This document shows, piece by piece, positions 24,580 through 33,090 of a stretch of DNA of 64,000 nt (within the stretch, counting starts at the first letter, position 1; the number at the start of each line of letters is the position of its first letter). The notes beneath the pieces were generated by a model. That model saw only the letters and a list, made by a program, of their open reading frames with translations. It searched no databases and had not been told where the DNA came from. A program made the translations under genes and the position numbers. Source of the DNA: Romboutsia ilealis (GTDB taxonomy: Bacteria > Bacillota > Clostridia > Peptostreptococcales > Peptostreptococcaceae); NCBI RefSeq assembly GCF_900015215.1, contig NZ_LN555523.1, positions 440,415 through 504,414 of the forward strand, written 5' to 3'.

Positions 24580-25275
24580 ATGAAAATAATAAGAACGAAA
24601 TTTAATAAAGAAGGAGATATGATTTATATATCTCATCTAGATTTACAACAATTACTACAAAGAGCATTTAGAAGAGCTGAAATAGCCTTAGTTCATTCGC
24701 AAGGATTTAACCCGCATCCTAAGATAAGTTACGGAAATGCTTTAGCTCTTGGGACGGAAAGTCAAGGAGAATATGTTGATGTTGAAATAGAAGAAGACTT
24801 AAGTATAGAAGAATATTTAAACAGAATGAATGCACAATTACCAGAAGGTATAAAATTCATAAAAGCTGAAGAAATAGATAAGCAAGAGCCATCTTTAGCT
24901 TCTGTTATAGAGTATGGTGAATATATATTTACAATAGAAACAGAAAAGACTTTAACTAAAGAATTTGTAAAAAGTAAAATATTAGAGTTTATGTCTCAAG
25001 ATGAAATAATAATAACTAAAAAGAATAAAAAAGGAAAAATTGTAGAATCTGATATAAGACCTATGATTAGAAATTTTGACTTATTAGATATACAAGATGA
25101 TGTATTAACGCTAGAGGCAACAATAGCTACTGGTTCTAAGGCTAATTTAAATACTAATATATTTATACCTAAAATATTAGATTTATTAGAGCTAGAGATG
25201 GATCCTTTAGATGTAGATATATTAAGAAGAGATTTATATAAATTACAGGATGGTCAATTAGTATCTCCTATGTAA
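24580..25275 (+). CDS. TIGR03936/DUF2344 family protein
   Basis: A 231-residue protein of the DUF2344 family, always linked to the preceding radical SAM gene. Family segments include RTKFNKEGDMIYISHLDLQ, QRAFRRAEIALVHSQGFNPH and KISYGNALALGTESQGEY. Start is ATG 24580, 9 bases after AAGGGGGATG; the in-frame GTG 24571 sits on that site. No catalytic residues can be named. It may bind nucleic acid or deliver substrate to the radical SAM partner; both ideas are inference. A terminator follows immediately. Confidence 0.87.
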   Translation: MKIIRTKFNKEGDMIYISHLDLQQLLQRAFRRAEIALVHSQGFNPHPKISYGNALALGTESQGEYVDVEIEEDLSIEEYLNRMNAQLPEGIKFIKAEEIDKQEPSLASVIEYGEYIFTIETEKTLTKEFVKSKILEFMSQDEIIITKKNKKGKIVESDIRPMIRNFDLLDIQDDVLTLEATIATGSKANLNTNIFIPKILDLLELEMDPLDVDILRRDLYKLQDGQLVSPM

Positions 25276-25304
25276 AAAAAGGTGGTTTAAGCCACCTTTT
25301 TTTA
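25273..25304 (+). terminator. Terminator after the radical SAM pair
   Basis: AAAAAAAGGTGG and CCACCTTTTTTT pair around TTTAAG. Confidence 0.85.
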
Positions 25305-25347
25305 ATTATAATAAGATATATAAAAGCAGTAATTTAAGGAGAAATAA

Positions 25348-26751
25348 ATGAAAAAGATCATAGTAGAATGTTTAGTTTCATCTCATAAAACAGCAATATT
25401 AGAAGATGATAAATTAATAGAATTATTAATAGAAGATAATAAAAATTCTAAAAAGGTATCAAATATATATAGGGGTATAGTAAAAAAAGTAATTCCAGGT
25501 ATACAGGCATGTTTTGTAGACGTGGGATTTGAAAAGTTAGCGTATTTGCAATTAGATAAAGATAGCAATATAAAAGCTGGCCAAGATATATTAGTGCAAG
25601 TAAATAAAGAGGAAGTAGGAACTAAAGGAGCTAAATTAAATACTGAGATAAGTTTAGCCGGTAGATATTTAGTTTATATTCCTACTAATGATAGAATTAC
25701 AATATCTAATAAGATATCTGATGAAAAAGAAAGGTTTAGATTAAAAAAAATTGCTAAAAGTGCAAGCGAAGGTGCTAAGGGTCTGATAATAAGGACAGAA
25801 GCTGTAGGTTGTACAAAAGAAGACTTAGAAGCAGATATAAATGAGTTAAAGGAAAGATATAAAGAGATACTTAAAGAATATAAATTGGGAATAGGACCAA
25901 AACTTCTATATAAAGAATTAGATTTTTCATCTAAGTATATAAAGGATAATGTAAATGAGGATATTGAGAAGATAGTTACAAATGATAAATGTAAGTATGA
26001 TGAATTAAAAAATATACTAAAATCTATAAAAAGAGAGTATATAGAAAAATTGGAGCTAGAAGAAAATAAAGATATATTTGATTTATATAGAGTAGAAAAT
26101 CAAATTGAAAAAGCTCTAAATAAAAAGGTATGGCTTAAAAGTGGAGGATATTTAATAATAGATAAAACTGAGGCACTTACTGTAATAGATGTTAATACAG
26201 GTAGATTTACTGGAAATTTAAAACTTGAGGAAACAGTGTACCAAACTAATATAGAGGCAGCAATTGAAGTTTGTCGCCAACTTAAATTAAGAGATATAGG
26301 TGGAATAGTAATAGTTGATTTTATAGATATGCACAAAGTAAAGTATAAGCAAGAAATAATAAATATATTAAATGAAGAATTTAAAAAAGATAAAAGAAAA
26401 ACCGAAGTATTAGGAATGACAAGGTTAGGACTAGTGGAGATTACAAGGCGAAGAGAGAGAGATTCTATAGATAAATACTATTTAGAAGAATGTTATATTT
26501 GCGAAGGTAAAGGGGCAATAAAATCTATAAGTTTTACTTTAGATAATATAGAAAAAGAGATAATAAGAATTAGTACCCATACATCATATAAAGATGTAAC
26601 TATAGAATTGAATAGTAGAAATTTAGAACTTATAAAAATGAATTTTATGTATATAATAGAAAATATATCTAAAAAATATGAAATTAAAATAAGATTATGT
26701 GAAAATAATAAAATAAATTATGAAAAAATAAATATAATTTATAATAGTTAG
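25348..26751 (+). CDS. rng: Ribonuclease E/G family endoribonuclease
   Basis: A 467-residue RNase G-type enzyme that cleaves A/U-rich single-stranded RNA in decay and rRNA processing. An S1 RNA-binding domain covers about residues 35-120 (SNIYRGIVKKVIPGIQACF). The catalytic core has the Asp residues in TVIDVNTGRF and IVIVDFIDM, and the zinc-link motif CYICEGKG near residue 390. It lacks the long degradosome scaffold of RNase E. AAGGAG precedes the ATG. Position directly before the L21 leader and rplU is conserved. Its stop abuts the rplU promoter. Confidence 0.93.
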   Translation: MKKIIVECLVSSHKTAILEDDKLIELLIEDNKNSKKVSNIYRGIVKKVIPGIQACFVDVGFEKLAYLQLDKDSNIKAGQDILVQVNKEEVGTKGAKLNTEISLAGRYLVYIPTNDRITISNKISDEKERFRLKKIAKSASEGAKGLIIRTEAVGCTKEDLEADINELKERYKEILKEYKLGIGPKLLYKELDFSSKYIKDNVNEDIEKIVTNDKCKYDELKNILKSIKREYIEKLELEENKDIFDLYRVENQIEKALNKKVWLKSGGYLIIDKTEALTVIDVNTGRFTGNLKLEETVYQTNIEAAIEVCRQLKLRDIGGIVIVDFIDMHKVKYKQEIINILNEEFKKDKRKTEVLGMTRLGLVEITRRRERDSIDKYYLEECYICEGKGAIKSISFTLDNIEKEIIRISTHTSYKDVTIELNSRNLELIKMNFMYIIENISKKYEIKIRLCENNKINYEKINIIYNS

Positions 26752-26780
26752 TTGACATATGACAAATGTTATAGTAATAT
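26752..26780 (+). promoter_or_regulatory. Promoter for the rplU operon
   Basis: A perfect TTGACA at 26752-26757 starts on the base after the rng stop and is followed, after 17 bases, by TAATAT (26775-26780). Confidence 0.6.
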
Positions 26781-26784
26781 TAAT

Positions 26785-26862
26785 AACTGTAATGCCGCAC
26801 AGAAAAGGTTGAAAACTTCTTAAGTGAAGTACCTATATGGCGAGTTTTGAGACCGAGGAGGT
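26785..26862 (+). ncRNA. Ribosomal protein L21 leader (autoregulatory 5' UTR)
   Basis: The 90 bases before rplU contain a G/C-richer structured segment: AATGCCGCACAGAAAAGG, a small hairpin GAAAACTTCTTAAGTGAAGT, then ACCTATATGGCGAG and GAGACCGAGGAGGTG. The GCCGCAC and GGCGAG blocks and the position match the L21 leader family of Gram-positive bacteria, where L21 or its operon products repress translation. A covariance-model search is needed for formal assignment. Confidence 0.7.
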
Positions 26863-26869
26863 GTATTTA

Positions 26870-27181
26870 ATGTACGCTATAGTTAAAACAGGTGGAAAGC
26901 AATATAAAGTTGCTGAAGGTGATGTATTATTCGTTGAAAAGTTAGAAGGTAATGCAGGTGATGTAGTTACTTTAAACGAAGTATTAGCTTGTACTAAAGA
27001 TGGTGAGTTAGTAGTTGGAGCTCCTACAGTAGAAGGTGCTTCTGTTCAAGCGAAAGTTGTTGAACAAGGTAAAGCTAAGAAAGTTATAGTTTTCAAGTAT
27101 AAAGCTAAGAAAGACTACAGAAGAAAGCAAGGACATCGTCAACCATACACTAAGATAGTTATCGAAAAGATAAACGCTTAA
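26870..27181 (+). CDS. rplU: 50S ribosomal protein L21
   Basis: A 103-residue L21 that binds 23S rRNA domain VI in the large subunit. It begins [18 protein letters not shown] and ends with [19 protein letters not shown], both typical. I start at ATG 26870 because GAGGAGGTG is 8 bases upstream; the frame is open further upstream through the leader RNA but those codons are not expected to be translated. It opens the rplU-prp-rpmA operon. Confidence 0.98.
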   Translation: MYAIVKTGGKQYKVAEGDVLFVEKLEGNAGDVVTLNEVLACTKDGELVVGAPTVEGASVQAKVVEQGKAKKVIVFKYKAKKDYRRKQGHRQPYTKIVIEKINA

Positions 27182-27194
27182 TAATGGTTAAGTA

Positions 27195-27512
27195 ATGATA
27201 AAAGTTAAATATTATTACGATGATGACTTTTCAATAAAAGGCTTTTGTCTAAAAGGTCATGCAGATTTCGCTGAAATAGGATATGACATAGTATGTTCTG
27301 CGGTTACATCTAATGCAATTGCAGTTATAAACTCATTAGACAAGCTTGCAAAAGTTGAATTTGAGACAGTTATAGGTAAAGAAGGCCATATAGAATGTAT
27401 CGTAAAAGATGAATATCTAGAGGATTCTAAATTACTACTAAATCATTTTCAATTAGCTATTGAAGAAATTAAAAGGGAATATCCCAAAAATATAAAAATC
27501 TTAAAAAAGTAG
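27195..27512 (+). CDS. prp: Ribosomal-processing cysteine protease Prp
   Basis: A 105-residue YsxB/Prp protease. The catalytic His22 and Cys34 are in the conserved GHADFAEIGYDIVCSAV block. In Firmicutes this enzyme removes an N-terminal extension from ribosomal protein L27 before ribosome assembly. The substrate gene rpmA follows 13 bases later and does carry such an extension, so the pair is consistent. A weak ribosome site (GGTTAAGTA) precedes the ATG, which suggests translation coupled to rplU. Confidence 0.94.
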   Translation: MIKVKYYYDDDFSIKGFCLKGHADFAEIGYDIVCSAVTSNAIAVINSLDKLAKVEFETVIGKEGHIECIVKDEYLEDSKLLLNHFQLAIEEIKREYPKNIKILKK

Positions 27513-27525
27513 GGGGTGACTCCAT

Positions 27526-27816
27526 ATGTTAAACATGAACTTACAGTTACTTGCATCTAAGAAAGGGGTAGGGTCTTCTAAAAACGGTAGAGATTCTATA
27601 TCTAAGAGATTAGGTGTTAAGAGATTTGACGGACAAGTAGTAACTGCTGGTAGTATAATAGTAAGACAAAGAGGTACTAAGATACATCCAGGAACTAACG
27701 TAGGTAAAGGTGGAGATGATACTTTATTTGCATTAGTTGACGGTGCTGTTAAATTCGAAAGAAAAGATAAGAAAAGAAAAAAAGTTAGTGTATACCCAGT
27801 ATCAATAGCTGAGTAA
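27526..27816 (+). CDS. rpmA: 50S ribosomal protein L27 precursor
   Basis: A 96-residue L27, whose N-terminus reaches the peptidyl transferase centre. The sequence begins with the Firmicute-type extension [10 protein letters not shown], followed by mature [14 protein letters not shown]. Prp, encoded just upstream, is expected to cut after Ala10; the usual site reads LQFFA, here LQLLA. The rest ([15 protein letters not shown] and [10 protein letters not shown]) is typical. AGGGGGTGA precedes the ATG. A strong terminator follows, separating it from obgE. Confidence 0.97.
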   Translation: MLNMNLQLLASKKGVGSSKNGRDSISKRLGVKRFDGQVVTAGSIIVRQRGTKIHPGTNVGKGGDDTLFALVDGAVKFERKDKKRKKVSVYPVSIAE

Positions 27817-27824
27817 TACTAAAT

Positions 27825-27854
27825 AAAAGGAGTGTTGATACACTCCTTTTTCTT
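27825..27854 (+). terminator. Terminator after rpmA
   Basis: AAAAGGAGTGT pairs with ACACTCCTTTT around TGAT, followed by TTTCTT. Confidence 0.88.
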
Positions 27855-27933
27855 GTAAATAGATATTTATAGAATGCTATATATCTGTTTTGGAAAAAAT
27901 AAATAAAAAAGTTTAACCAAGTAGGTGATTAAT

Positions 27934-29211
27934 TTGTTTATAGATAAAGCTAGAATTTTTGTAAAGTCAGGAAATGGCGGAAATGGTGCGGTATCATTTA
28001 GAAGAGAGAAATATGTTCCAGCTGGTGGTCCAGATGGAGGAGATGGCGGAAATGGAGCTAGCGTAATATTTGAAGTTGATTTAGGTTTAAGAACATTAAT
28101 GGATTTCAAATATCAAAGAAAATATATAGCAGAACATGGCGAAGATGGTAGCAAAAAAAGAAAAGCAGGAAGAAATGGAGAAGATTTAATTCTTAAAGTT
28201 CCTCCTGGAACAATAATAAGAGATGAGGCTACAGGACTTGTTATAGCAGATTTAAAAGAAGAAGGAGATAGAGCTGTAGTTGCGAGAGGTGGTAGAGGTG
28301 GAAAAGGAAACCAACACTTTGCTAATGCAGTTAGACAAGCTCCTGCTTTTGCTAGATCAGGTAGTGATGGTGTTGAAAAATGGGTAGTGTTAGAACTTAA
28401 AATGATAGCTGATGTTGGTCTTTTAGGATTCCCTAACGTAGGTAAGTCAACATTTTTATCTGTAGTAACTAAAGCTAAACCAAAGATAGCTAACTACCAC
28501 TTTACGACTCTAACTCCGAACTTAGGTGTTGTTCAAACGAAATTTGGAGAGAGTTTTGTTTTAGCTGATATACCAGGTCTTATAGAGGGTGCTGCAGAAG
28601 GTGTAGGTTTAGGACATGACTTCTTAAGACATGTTGAAAGAACTAAAGTTTTAATACATATAGTTGATATATCAGGTTTAGAAGGTAGAGATGCCTTAGA
28701 AGATTTTGATAAAATTAATGATGAATTAAAACTATATAATGAAAAATTATCAACAAGACCACAAGTTGTAGTTGCTAATAAGATGGATATACTAGAAGAT
28801 GAAAGTGTATTTGATGAATTTAAAAATGAATTAGAAAAAAGAGGATACAAAGTATTTAAAATGTCTGCAGCAACACGTCAAGGTGTAGATGATGTAATAG
28901 CTTATGTATCTGAATTATTAAGAGAAGCTGAAGAAATAGAGTTAGTTTCAGAAGAAGAAATGTTTAGACCTGAACTTGATGAACAACAAGATGAAGGTTT
29001 ACAAATAGATATAGAAGATGGAGTATATGTTGTAACTGGTAAATCTTTAAGAAGAATTATGTATTCTGTTAACTTTGATGATATGGAATCTCTTCAATAT
29101 TTCCAAAAAGCCATGGAAAGTCAAGGTGTATTCGATAGATTAAGAGAAATGGGAATAGAAGATGGAGATACAGTTAGAATTTACGAAATAGAATTTGAAT
29201 TCTATAATTAA
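27934..29211 (+). CDS. obgE: GTPase Obg (CgtA)
   Basis: A 425-residue Obg GTPase for late 50S assembly and stress signalling. The glycine-rich N-terminal OBG fold (FIDKARIFVKSGNGGNGAV, GPDGGDGGNGAS) spans about residues 1-158. The G domain has GFPNVGKSTFLS, the switch FTTLTPNLGVV, DIPGLIEGA and NKMD. The C-terminal OCT domain covers about 345-425. Start TTG 27934 is chosen because TAGGTGATTAA provides a well-spaced site that the upstream GTG 27925 overlaps. spo0B is not adjacent here. Confidence 0.93.
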   Translation: MFIDKARIFVKSGNGGNGAVSFRREKYVPAGGPDGGDGGNGASVIFEVDLGLRTLMDFKYQRKYIAEHGEDGSKKRKAGRNGEDLILKVPPGTIIRDEATGLVIADLKEEGDRAVVARGGRGGKGNQHFANAVRQAPAFARSGSDGVEKWVVLELKMIADVGLLGFPNVGKSTFLSVVTKAKPKIANYHFTTLTPNLGVVQTKFGESFVLADIPGLIEGAAEGVGLGHDFLRHVERTKVLIHIVDISGLEGRDALEDFDKINDELKLYNEKLSTRPQVVVANKMDILEDESVFDEFKNELEKRGYKVFKMSAATRQGVDDVIAYVSELLREAEEIELVSEEEMFRPELDEQQDEGLQIDIEDGVYVVTGKSLRRIMYSVNFDDMESLQYFQKAMESQGVFDRLREMGIEDGDTVRIYEIEFEFYN

Positions 29212-29229
29212 TATATATGAGGTGACATA

Positions 29230-29598
29230 ATGTTAAAAGGTAAGCAAAGAGCGTATTTAAGATCAATAGCAAATACTTTAAAGCCTTCAACTCAAATAGG
29301 TAAAGATGGAGTTACTGAAAGCTTTTTAGAACAATTAGATGATATGTTAAGAAAAAGAGAGATAGTTAAAGTAACAATACTTGAAACAGCAGGTCTTGAA
29401 ACTAAAGAAACTGCTAATGCTATATGTGAAGCTTTAAGAGCTGAGTTTGTTCAAGCTATAGGGTCTAAGTTTACTTTATACAAAAGAAATACAGAAAATC
29501 CACAAATAGTATTCCCAGGACATGAACAAGCTAAGGCTAAAGTAAAGGCTGAGAATGTTACTAAAAAAGGAAAAGCTACAAAAAGATCGGTTAGATAA
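29230..29598 (+). CDS. yhbY: YhbY-type CRM-domain RNA-binding protein
   Basis: A 122-residue protein whose first 97 residues form one CRM domain, with KGKQRAYLRSIANTLKP, QIGKDGVTES and the GxxG-like AIGSKFTLYKR loop. YhbY associates with pre-50S particles. About 25 extra Lys-rich residues (AKAKVKAENVTKKGKATKRS) form a basic tail that likely contacts RNA. GAGGTGACATA precedes the ATG, 18 bases after obgE, so both ribosome-assembly factors are probably on one transcript. Confidence 0.9.
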   Translation: MLKGKQRAYLRSIANTLKPSTQIGKDGVTESFLEQLDDMLRKREIVKVTILETAGLETKETANAICEALRAEFVQAIGSKFTLYKRNTENPQIVFPGHEQAKAKVKAENVTKKGKATKRSVR

Positions 29599-29604
29599 TG
29601 TTTT

Positions 29605-29634
29605 AAGCATCTGTAAATATACAGATGCTTTTTT
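29605..29634 (+). terminator. Terminator after yhbY
   Basis: AAGCATCTGTA pairs with TACAGATGCTT around AATA, followed by TTTTAT. The stem core is the same as that at 20942-20983. The 250 bases that follow (to 29890) are A/T-rich with no recognised feature. Confidence 0.85.
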
Positions 29635-29890
29635 ATGTTTAAAGAGATAATATAAAATTAATAATTATAAATTTAAATCATTTATAATATATTAGATAAA
29701 TAAATTATTATTTAATTATTTAAAAAGTGTGTATATTATATAAATAATAACTATTTATTAATTATATAGAATAATGCAAAAATAAACTAATAAGTTATAG
29801 ATTTTATAAAATAAAAGTGTTAATATAATAACGAGTTTATAGATAAAAATACTTTTAGAAATAATGTGTTTTTTAGGGAGGAGAATTATA

Positions 29891-31225
29891 ATGAGAGTAA
29901 TTATAGTAGGTGCAGTTGCAGCAGGAATGAGCGCAGCAGCTAAGTTAAAAAGAATGCAACCTAAATATGATGTTGTAGTATATGAAAAAACAGATGTAGT
30001 ATCATTTGGTGCATGTGGACTTCCATATTTTGTTGGAGGATTCTTTGATGATGCTAGCAATATGATAGCAAGAAGCCCAGAAAAATTTAGAGAGACAGGA
30101 ATAAATTTAAATGTATTTCATGAAGTGGTTAAGGTTGATACAAAGGCTAAAAAGATTACAGTAAGAAATTTAGAAACGAACACTGAGTTTGAAGATTCTT
30201 ATGATAAATTAATGATAGCAACAGGAGCAAGTAGTATAATACCTCCTATAAAAAATGTTAAGTTAGATAATGTTTCAACATTAAAGACTATGGAAGATGG
30301 AATAAAAGTAAAAGAATTATTAAATAAAGAAGAAAATCAAAAAATAGCTATAATAGGTGCAGGATTTATAGGACTTGAAGCTGTTGAAGCTGCTAAGCAT
30401 TTAGGTAAAGAAGTAAGAGTATTCCAATCAGATGGAAGAGTTCTTGCACAAGTATTTGATAAAGAAATAACTGATGTATTAGAAGAAGAAATAAAAAAAC
30501 ATAATGTAGATTTAAGATTAGAAGAACTTGTATCTGAATTAGTTGGAGAAACAAAGGTAGAAAAGATTATAACAAACAAAGGCGAATATGAAGCTGATGT
30601 AGTTATTATAGCAACAGGAGTAAGACCAAATACTGCATTTTTAAAAGATACATCTATAGAAATGTTACCAAATGGAGCTATAATAGTTGATGAATTTGGT
30701 AGAACTTCAGTAGAAGATATATATGCAGCTGGAGATTGTGCTACTATACAAAATATAGTGACAGGTAAAGATTCATATGTACCTCTTGCTACAGGAGCTA
30801 ATAAATTAGGAAGAATAGTTGGTGAAAACTTAGCAGGAGCAAATAACTCATTTCAAGGGTCATTAGGTTCAAGTTGTATAAAAGTTATGGATATGGAAGC
30901 AGCTTCAACTGGTATGACTGAATCACAAGCTCAAAACTTAGGAATAAACTATAAGGCTAAATTTATATCAGATTTTAATCAAACAAACTACTATCCAGGT
31001 AGAGATAAAATATATGTAAAGCTTGTTTACGATGCTGAGACTAAGATTATATTAGGTGGACAAGTTGCTGGATTTAAAGATTCAGTTCAAAGATGTAATG
31101 TAATAGCAGCAGCTATATTTGGTAAATTAACAACGAATCAATTAGGAATGTTAGATTTATGTTATGCGCCACCATTTGCTAGAACATGGGATGTATTGAA
31201 TGTATCTGGAAATGTATGTAAATAG
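29891..31225 (+). CDS. CoA-disulfide reductase / NADH oxidase-like flavoprotein
   Basis: A 444-residue FAD- and NAD(P)H-dependent pyridine nucleotide-disulfide reductase. The N-terminal FAD fold is RVIIVGAVAAGMSAAAKLKR, and the second Rossmann motif IAIIGAGFIGLEAVEAA binds NAD(P)H. The single redox Cys lies in VSFGACGLPYF (about residue 43), the pattern of CoA-disulfide reductases and NADH oxidases. FAD-binding AAGDCA and the C-terminal dimer domain (CYAPPFARTWDVLN) are present. Start ATG 29891 follows AGGGAGGAGAA. Possible substrates are CoA disulfide, polysulfide or O2; sequence alone does not decide. It appears monocistronic and may serve oxygen tolerance. Confidence 0.88.
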   Translation: MRVIIVGAVAAGMSAAAKLKRMQPKYDVVVYEKTDVVSFGACGLPYFVGGFFDDASNMIARSPEKFRETGINLNVFHEVVKVDTKAKKITVRNLETNTEFEDSYDKLMIATGASSIIPPIKNVKLDNVSTLKTMEDGIKVKELLNKEENQKIAIIGAGFIGLEAVEAAKHLGKEVRVFQSDGRVLAQVFDKEITDVLEEEIKKHNVDLRLEELVSELVGETKVEKIITNKGEYEADVVIIATGVRPNTAFLKDTSIEMLPNGAIIVDEFGRTSVEDIYAAGDCATIQNIVTGKDSYVPLATGANKLGRIVGENLAGANNSFQGSLGSSCIKVMDMEAASTGMTESQAQNLGINYKAKFISDFNQTNYYPGRDKIYVKLVYDAETKIILGGQVAGFKDSVQRCNVIAAAIFGKLTTNQLGMLDLCYAPPFARTWDVLNVSGNVCK

Positions 31226-31246
31226 TTAATATTAAATATTAACTAA

Positions 31247-31297
31247 AATAAAAAGGATGTAGCTTACTTTTATAAAAATTAAGCTACATCCTTTTTT
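31247..31297. terminator. Bidirectional terminator between converging genes
   Basis: AAAAAGGATGTAGCTT and AAGCTACATCCTTTTT form a perfect 16-bp stem around a 19-base loop, with A and T runs on both sides. It serves the flavoprotein gene on + and rnz on -. Confidence 0.85.
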
Positions 31298-31303
31298 ATA
31301 TAA

Positions 31304-32221
31304 TTAATTTTCAAAATTTAAATTAACACTATATCTATCTTTTCCAACTATAGTATTTTCAAATACATCAGTAGCGTTTTTTATATATAGATTAGGATCT
31401 TCTAGAGAAGGACTAAAGTGAGTTAAAAGTAATGCTTTAACATTACCAAGTCTTGCCAAATTGGCAGCCTCTCTAAATGTCATATGCTTATTTTTAACAG
31501 CTTTAGATATATCTAAATCATCTCCATACATAGCTTCACATATAAATAGGTCACTATTATTTATAAATTTAGGAATTGAGAAGATTGGTCTTGTATCTGT
31601 AATAAAACTAATTTTTACTCCTTTTCGATTATCACCTAAAACCATATCTGGAGAATACTCAATATTTTCAAAAATTATATTTTTTCCACTTTGAAGTTTT
31701 TGCCATAATAATTTAGGAACATTGTTTTGAATAGCTTTTTCTATATTAAACTTAGGTGTTCTCTTAAAGTATAAGCTATATCCTAGGCATTCACTTGAAT
31801 GATCTAGCTCTAAAGTAGAAATTTCTATATCTTTTAATATATCGTTAACTAAAGAGAATGTGCCCTTAGGATTCTCAACAACGATTATTTTATATGGTAA
31901 GTATTCTATTAAAGTTTTCATCGCATTTATTATTTCACAAATACCCTTAGGCCCAACTATAGTTAAATCATCAACTCTAGAGCTGTTTCCTATAGTAGAT
32001 AAAAGTCCCATAAGACCGTAAAAATGATCACCATGAAGATGAGTTATACATATTAGATCTATGTTTTTAAACCCACAATTTTTCATTCTCATAGAGACTT
32101 GAGTACCTTCACCACAATCAATAAGTATTTTTCTACCCTTATAATTTATAAATAATGAAGATAAGAATCTATTAGGCATTGGCATATTGCCTCCACAACC
32201 TAGCAAAACTAAATCTATCAT
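31304..32221 (-). CDS. rnz: Ribonuclease Z
   Basis: A 305-residue tRNA 3' endonuclease of the metallo-beta-lactamase fold, which trims precursor tRNAs lacking an encoded CCA. The zinc motif is THLHGDHFYG (His61, His63, Asp65, His66), preceded by LIDCGEGTQ and followed by later ligands in ELDHSSE, FITDTRP and LLLTHFSP. The flexible exosite arm is short. AAGGAG precedes the ATG on the - strand. A 27-codon micro-ORF and then recX lie upstream on the same strand and may share a transcript. Confidence 0.94.
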   Translation of the reverse strand: MIDLVLLGCGGNMPMPNRFLSSLFINYKGRKILIDCGEGTQVSMRMKNCGFKNIDLICITHLHGDHFYGLMGLLSTIGNSSRVDDLTIVGPKGICEIINAMKTLIEYLPYKIIVVENPKGTFSLVNDILKDIEISTLELDHSSECLGYSLYFKRTPKFNIEKAIQNNVPKLLWQKLQSGKNIIFENIEYSPDMVLGDNRKGVKISFITDTRPIFSIPKFINNSDLFICEAMYGDDLDISKAVKNKHMTFREAANLARLGNVKALLLTHFSPSLEDPNLYIKNATDVFENTIVGKDRYSVNLNFEN

Positions 32222-32234
32222 AAAAATACTCCTT

Positions 32235-32318
32235 TTATTTAAGACTATCTTGTTTGTAAAGTTTAGTTACATTATATATACCAAGTAAAAAACTTAAGAT
32301 ACCCACAACTAGTTTCAT
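32235..32318 (-). CDS. 27-residue membrane micropeptide between recX and rnz
   Basis: On the - strand a strong TAGGGAGGTAATAA places an ATG at 32318 that opens 27 codons: MKLVVGILSFLLGIYNVTKL, then YKQDSLK and stop. The peptide has one hydrophobic helix of about 15 residues followed by a basic tail, as in small membrane proteins. It starts 16 bases after the recX stop and ends 13 bases before rnz. The ribosome site is as good as those of its neighbours, so I regard it as a likely real small gene. I do not recognise a family and assign no function. Confidence 0.6.
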   Translation of the reverse strand: MKLVVGILSFLLGIYNVTKLYKQDSLK

Positions 32319-32333
32319 TTATTACCTCCCTAC

Positions 32334-32972
32334 TTAATATTCATATTCATCAAAATTTAAAATTTTATTTAAAACAGATTTTATAGTATCATAACTAAAT
32401 CCTTTATAAGCGAGATGTTGAGAAAGTTTTTGATATACTTTTCTTTTGTCTTCGTTTTTTATTCTATCATAACGCTTTTTAGCTAGATACATGGCATTTT
32501 CAAATTCAACATTAGAATCAATATTAGATATAGCATGAGATATATCTTCAGAATCTATTCCTTTATGGTAAAGATTTTGTTTTATTTTATTTTTACCACA
32601 TTTATTTAAGTTAATATTAGTATTTACTATTTTTTGAGCTAATAATTTATCATCAATAAATTTATTATTTCTTAAGAAATCTAATACTTTTTCAATAGTA
32701 CTTTCTTCAAAATCAGAAGAGAGTTTTTCTTTTATTTTTTTCTCTGATTGATCAGCTTTAGATAATATATTTAAGGCTTTATTTTTAGCTTTAATATACA
32801 TATCATCATCGAGTAGAGATTTTAAATTTTCTTTATTTATCTCCATACCTTTTTTTAAATTAAATGTATAAACAAGCTCAGTAAATACAGACATAAAAAA
32901 TTCATCATTAATATAAATATTTACTCTATCCGTATTTTTCTTTTGTGCTTCTATTTTTGTAATTATAGCCAT
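32334..32972 (-). CDS. recX: Regulatory protein RecX
   Basis: RecX binds RecA filaments and limits recombinase activity. The 212-residue protein has the expected tandem three-helix repeats: KADQSEKKIKEKLSSDFEE, then IEKVLDFLRNNKFIDDKLLA and KNKIKQNLYHKGIDSEDI, ending with KRKVYQKLSQHLAYKGFSYD. The N-terminal strand-rich part (ITKIEAQKKNTDRVNIYIND) is typical of Firmicute forms. AAGGAGAAATATA precedes the ATG. recA is not in this window. Confidence 0.88.
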   Translation of the reverse strand: MAIITKIEAQKKNTDRVNIYINDEFFMSVFTELVYTFNLKKGMEINKENLKSLLDDDMYIKAKNKALNILSKADQSEKKIKEKLSSDFEESTIEKVLDFLRNNKFIDDKLLAQKIVNTNINLNKCGKNKIKQNLYHKGIDSEDISHAISNIDSNVEFENAMYLAKKRYDRIKNEDKRKVYQKLSQHLAYKGFSYDTIKSVLNKILNFDEYEY

Positions 32973-33090
32973 TATATTTCTCCTTAATTATACATAATAA
33001 TATGATTATACACTAAAAACCAATTTATTATATTTAATAAATAAAAAATAATGATACAATAATAATATAATTTAACAAAGGAGATAAACT

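Noticed and set aside
31224-31244. A 10-bp inverted repeat with one central base at the end of the flavoprotein gene, considered as an operator
   Set aside because: It is pure A/T apart from one pair, overlaps the stop codon and lies upstream of a strong terminator with no promoter nearby.
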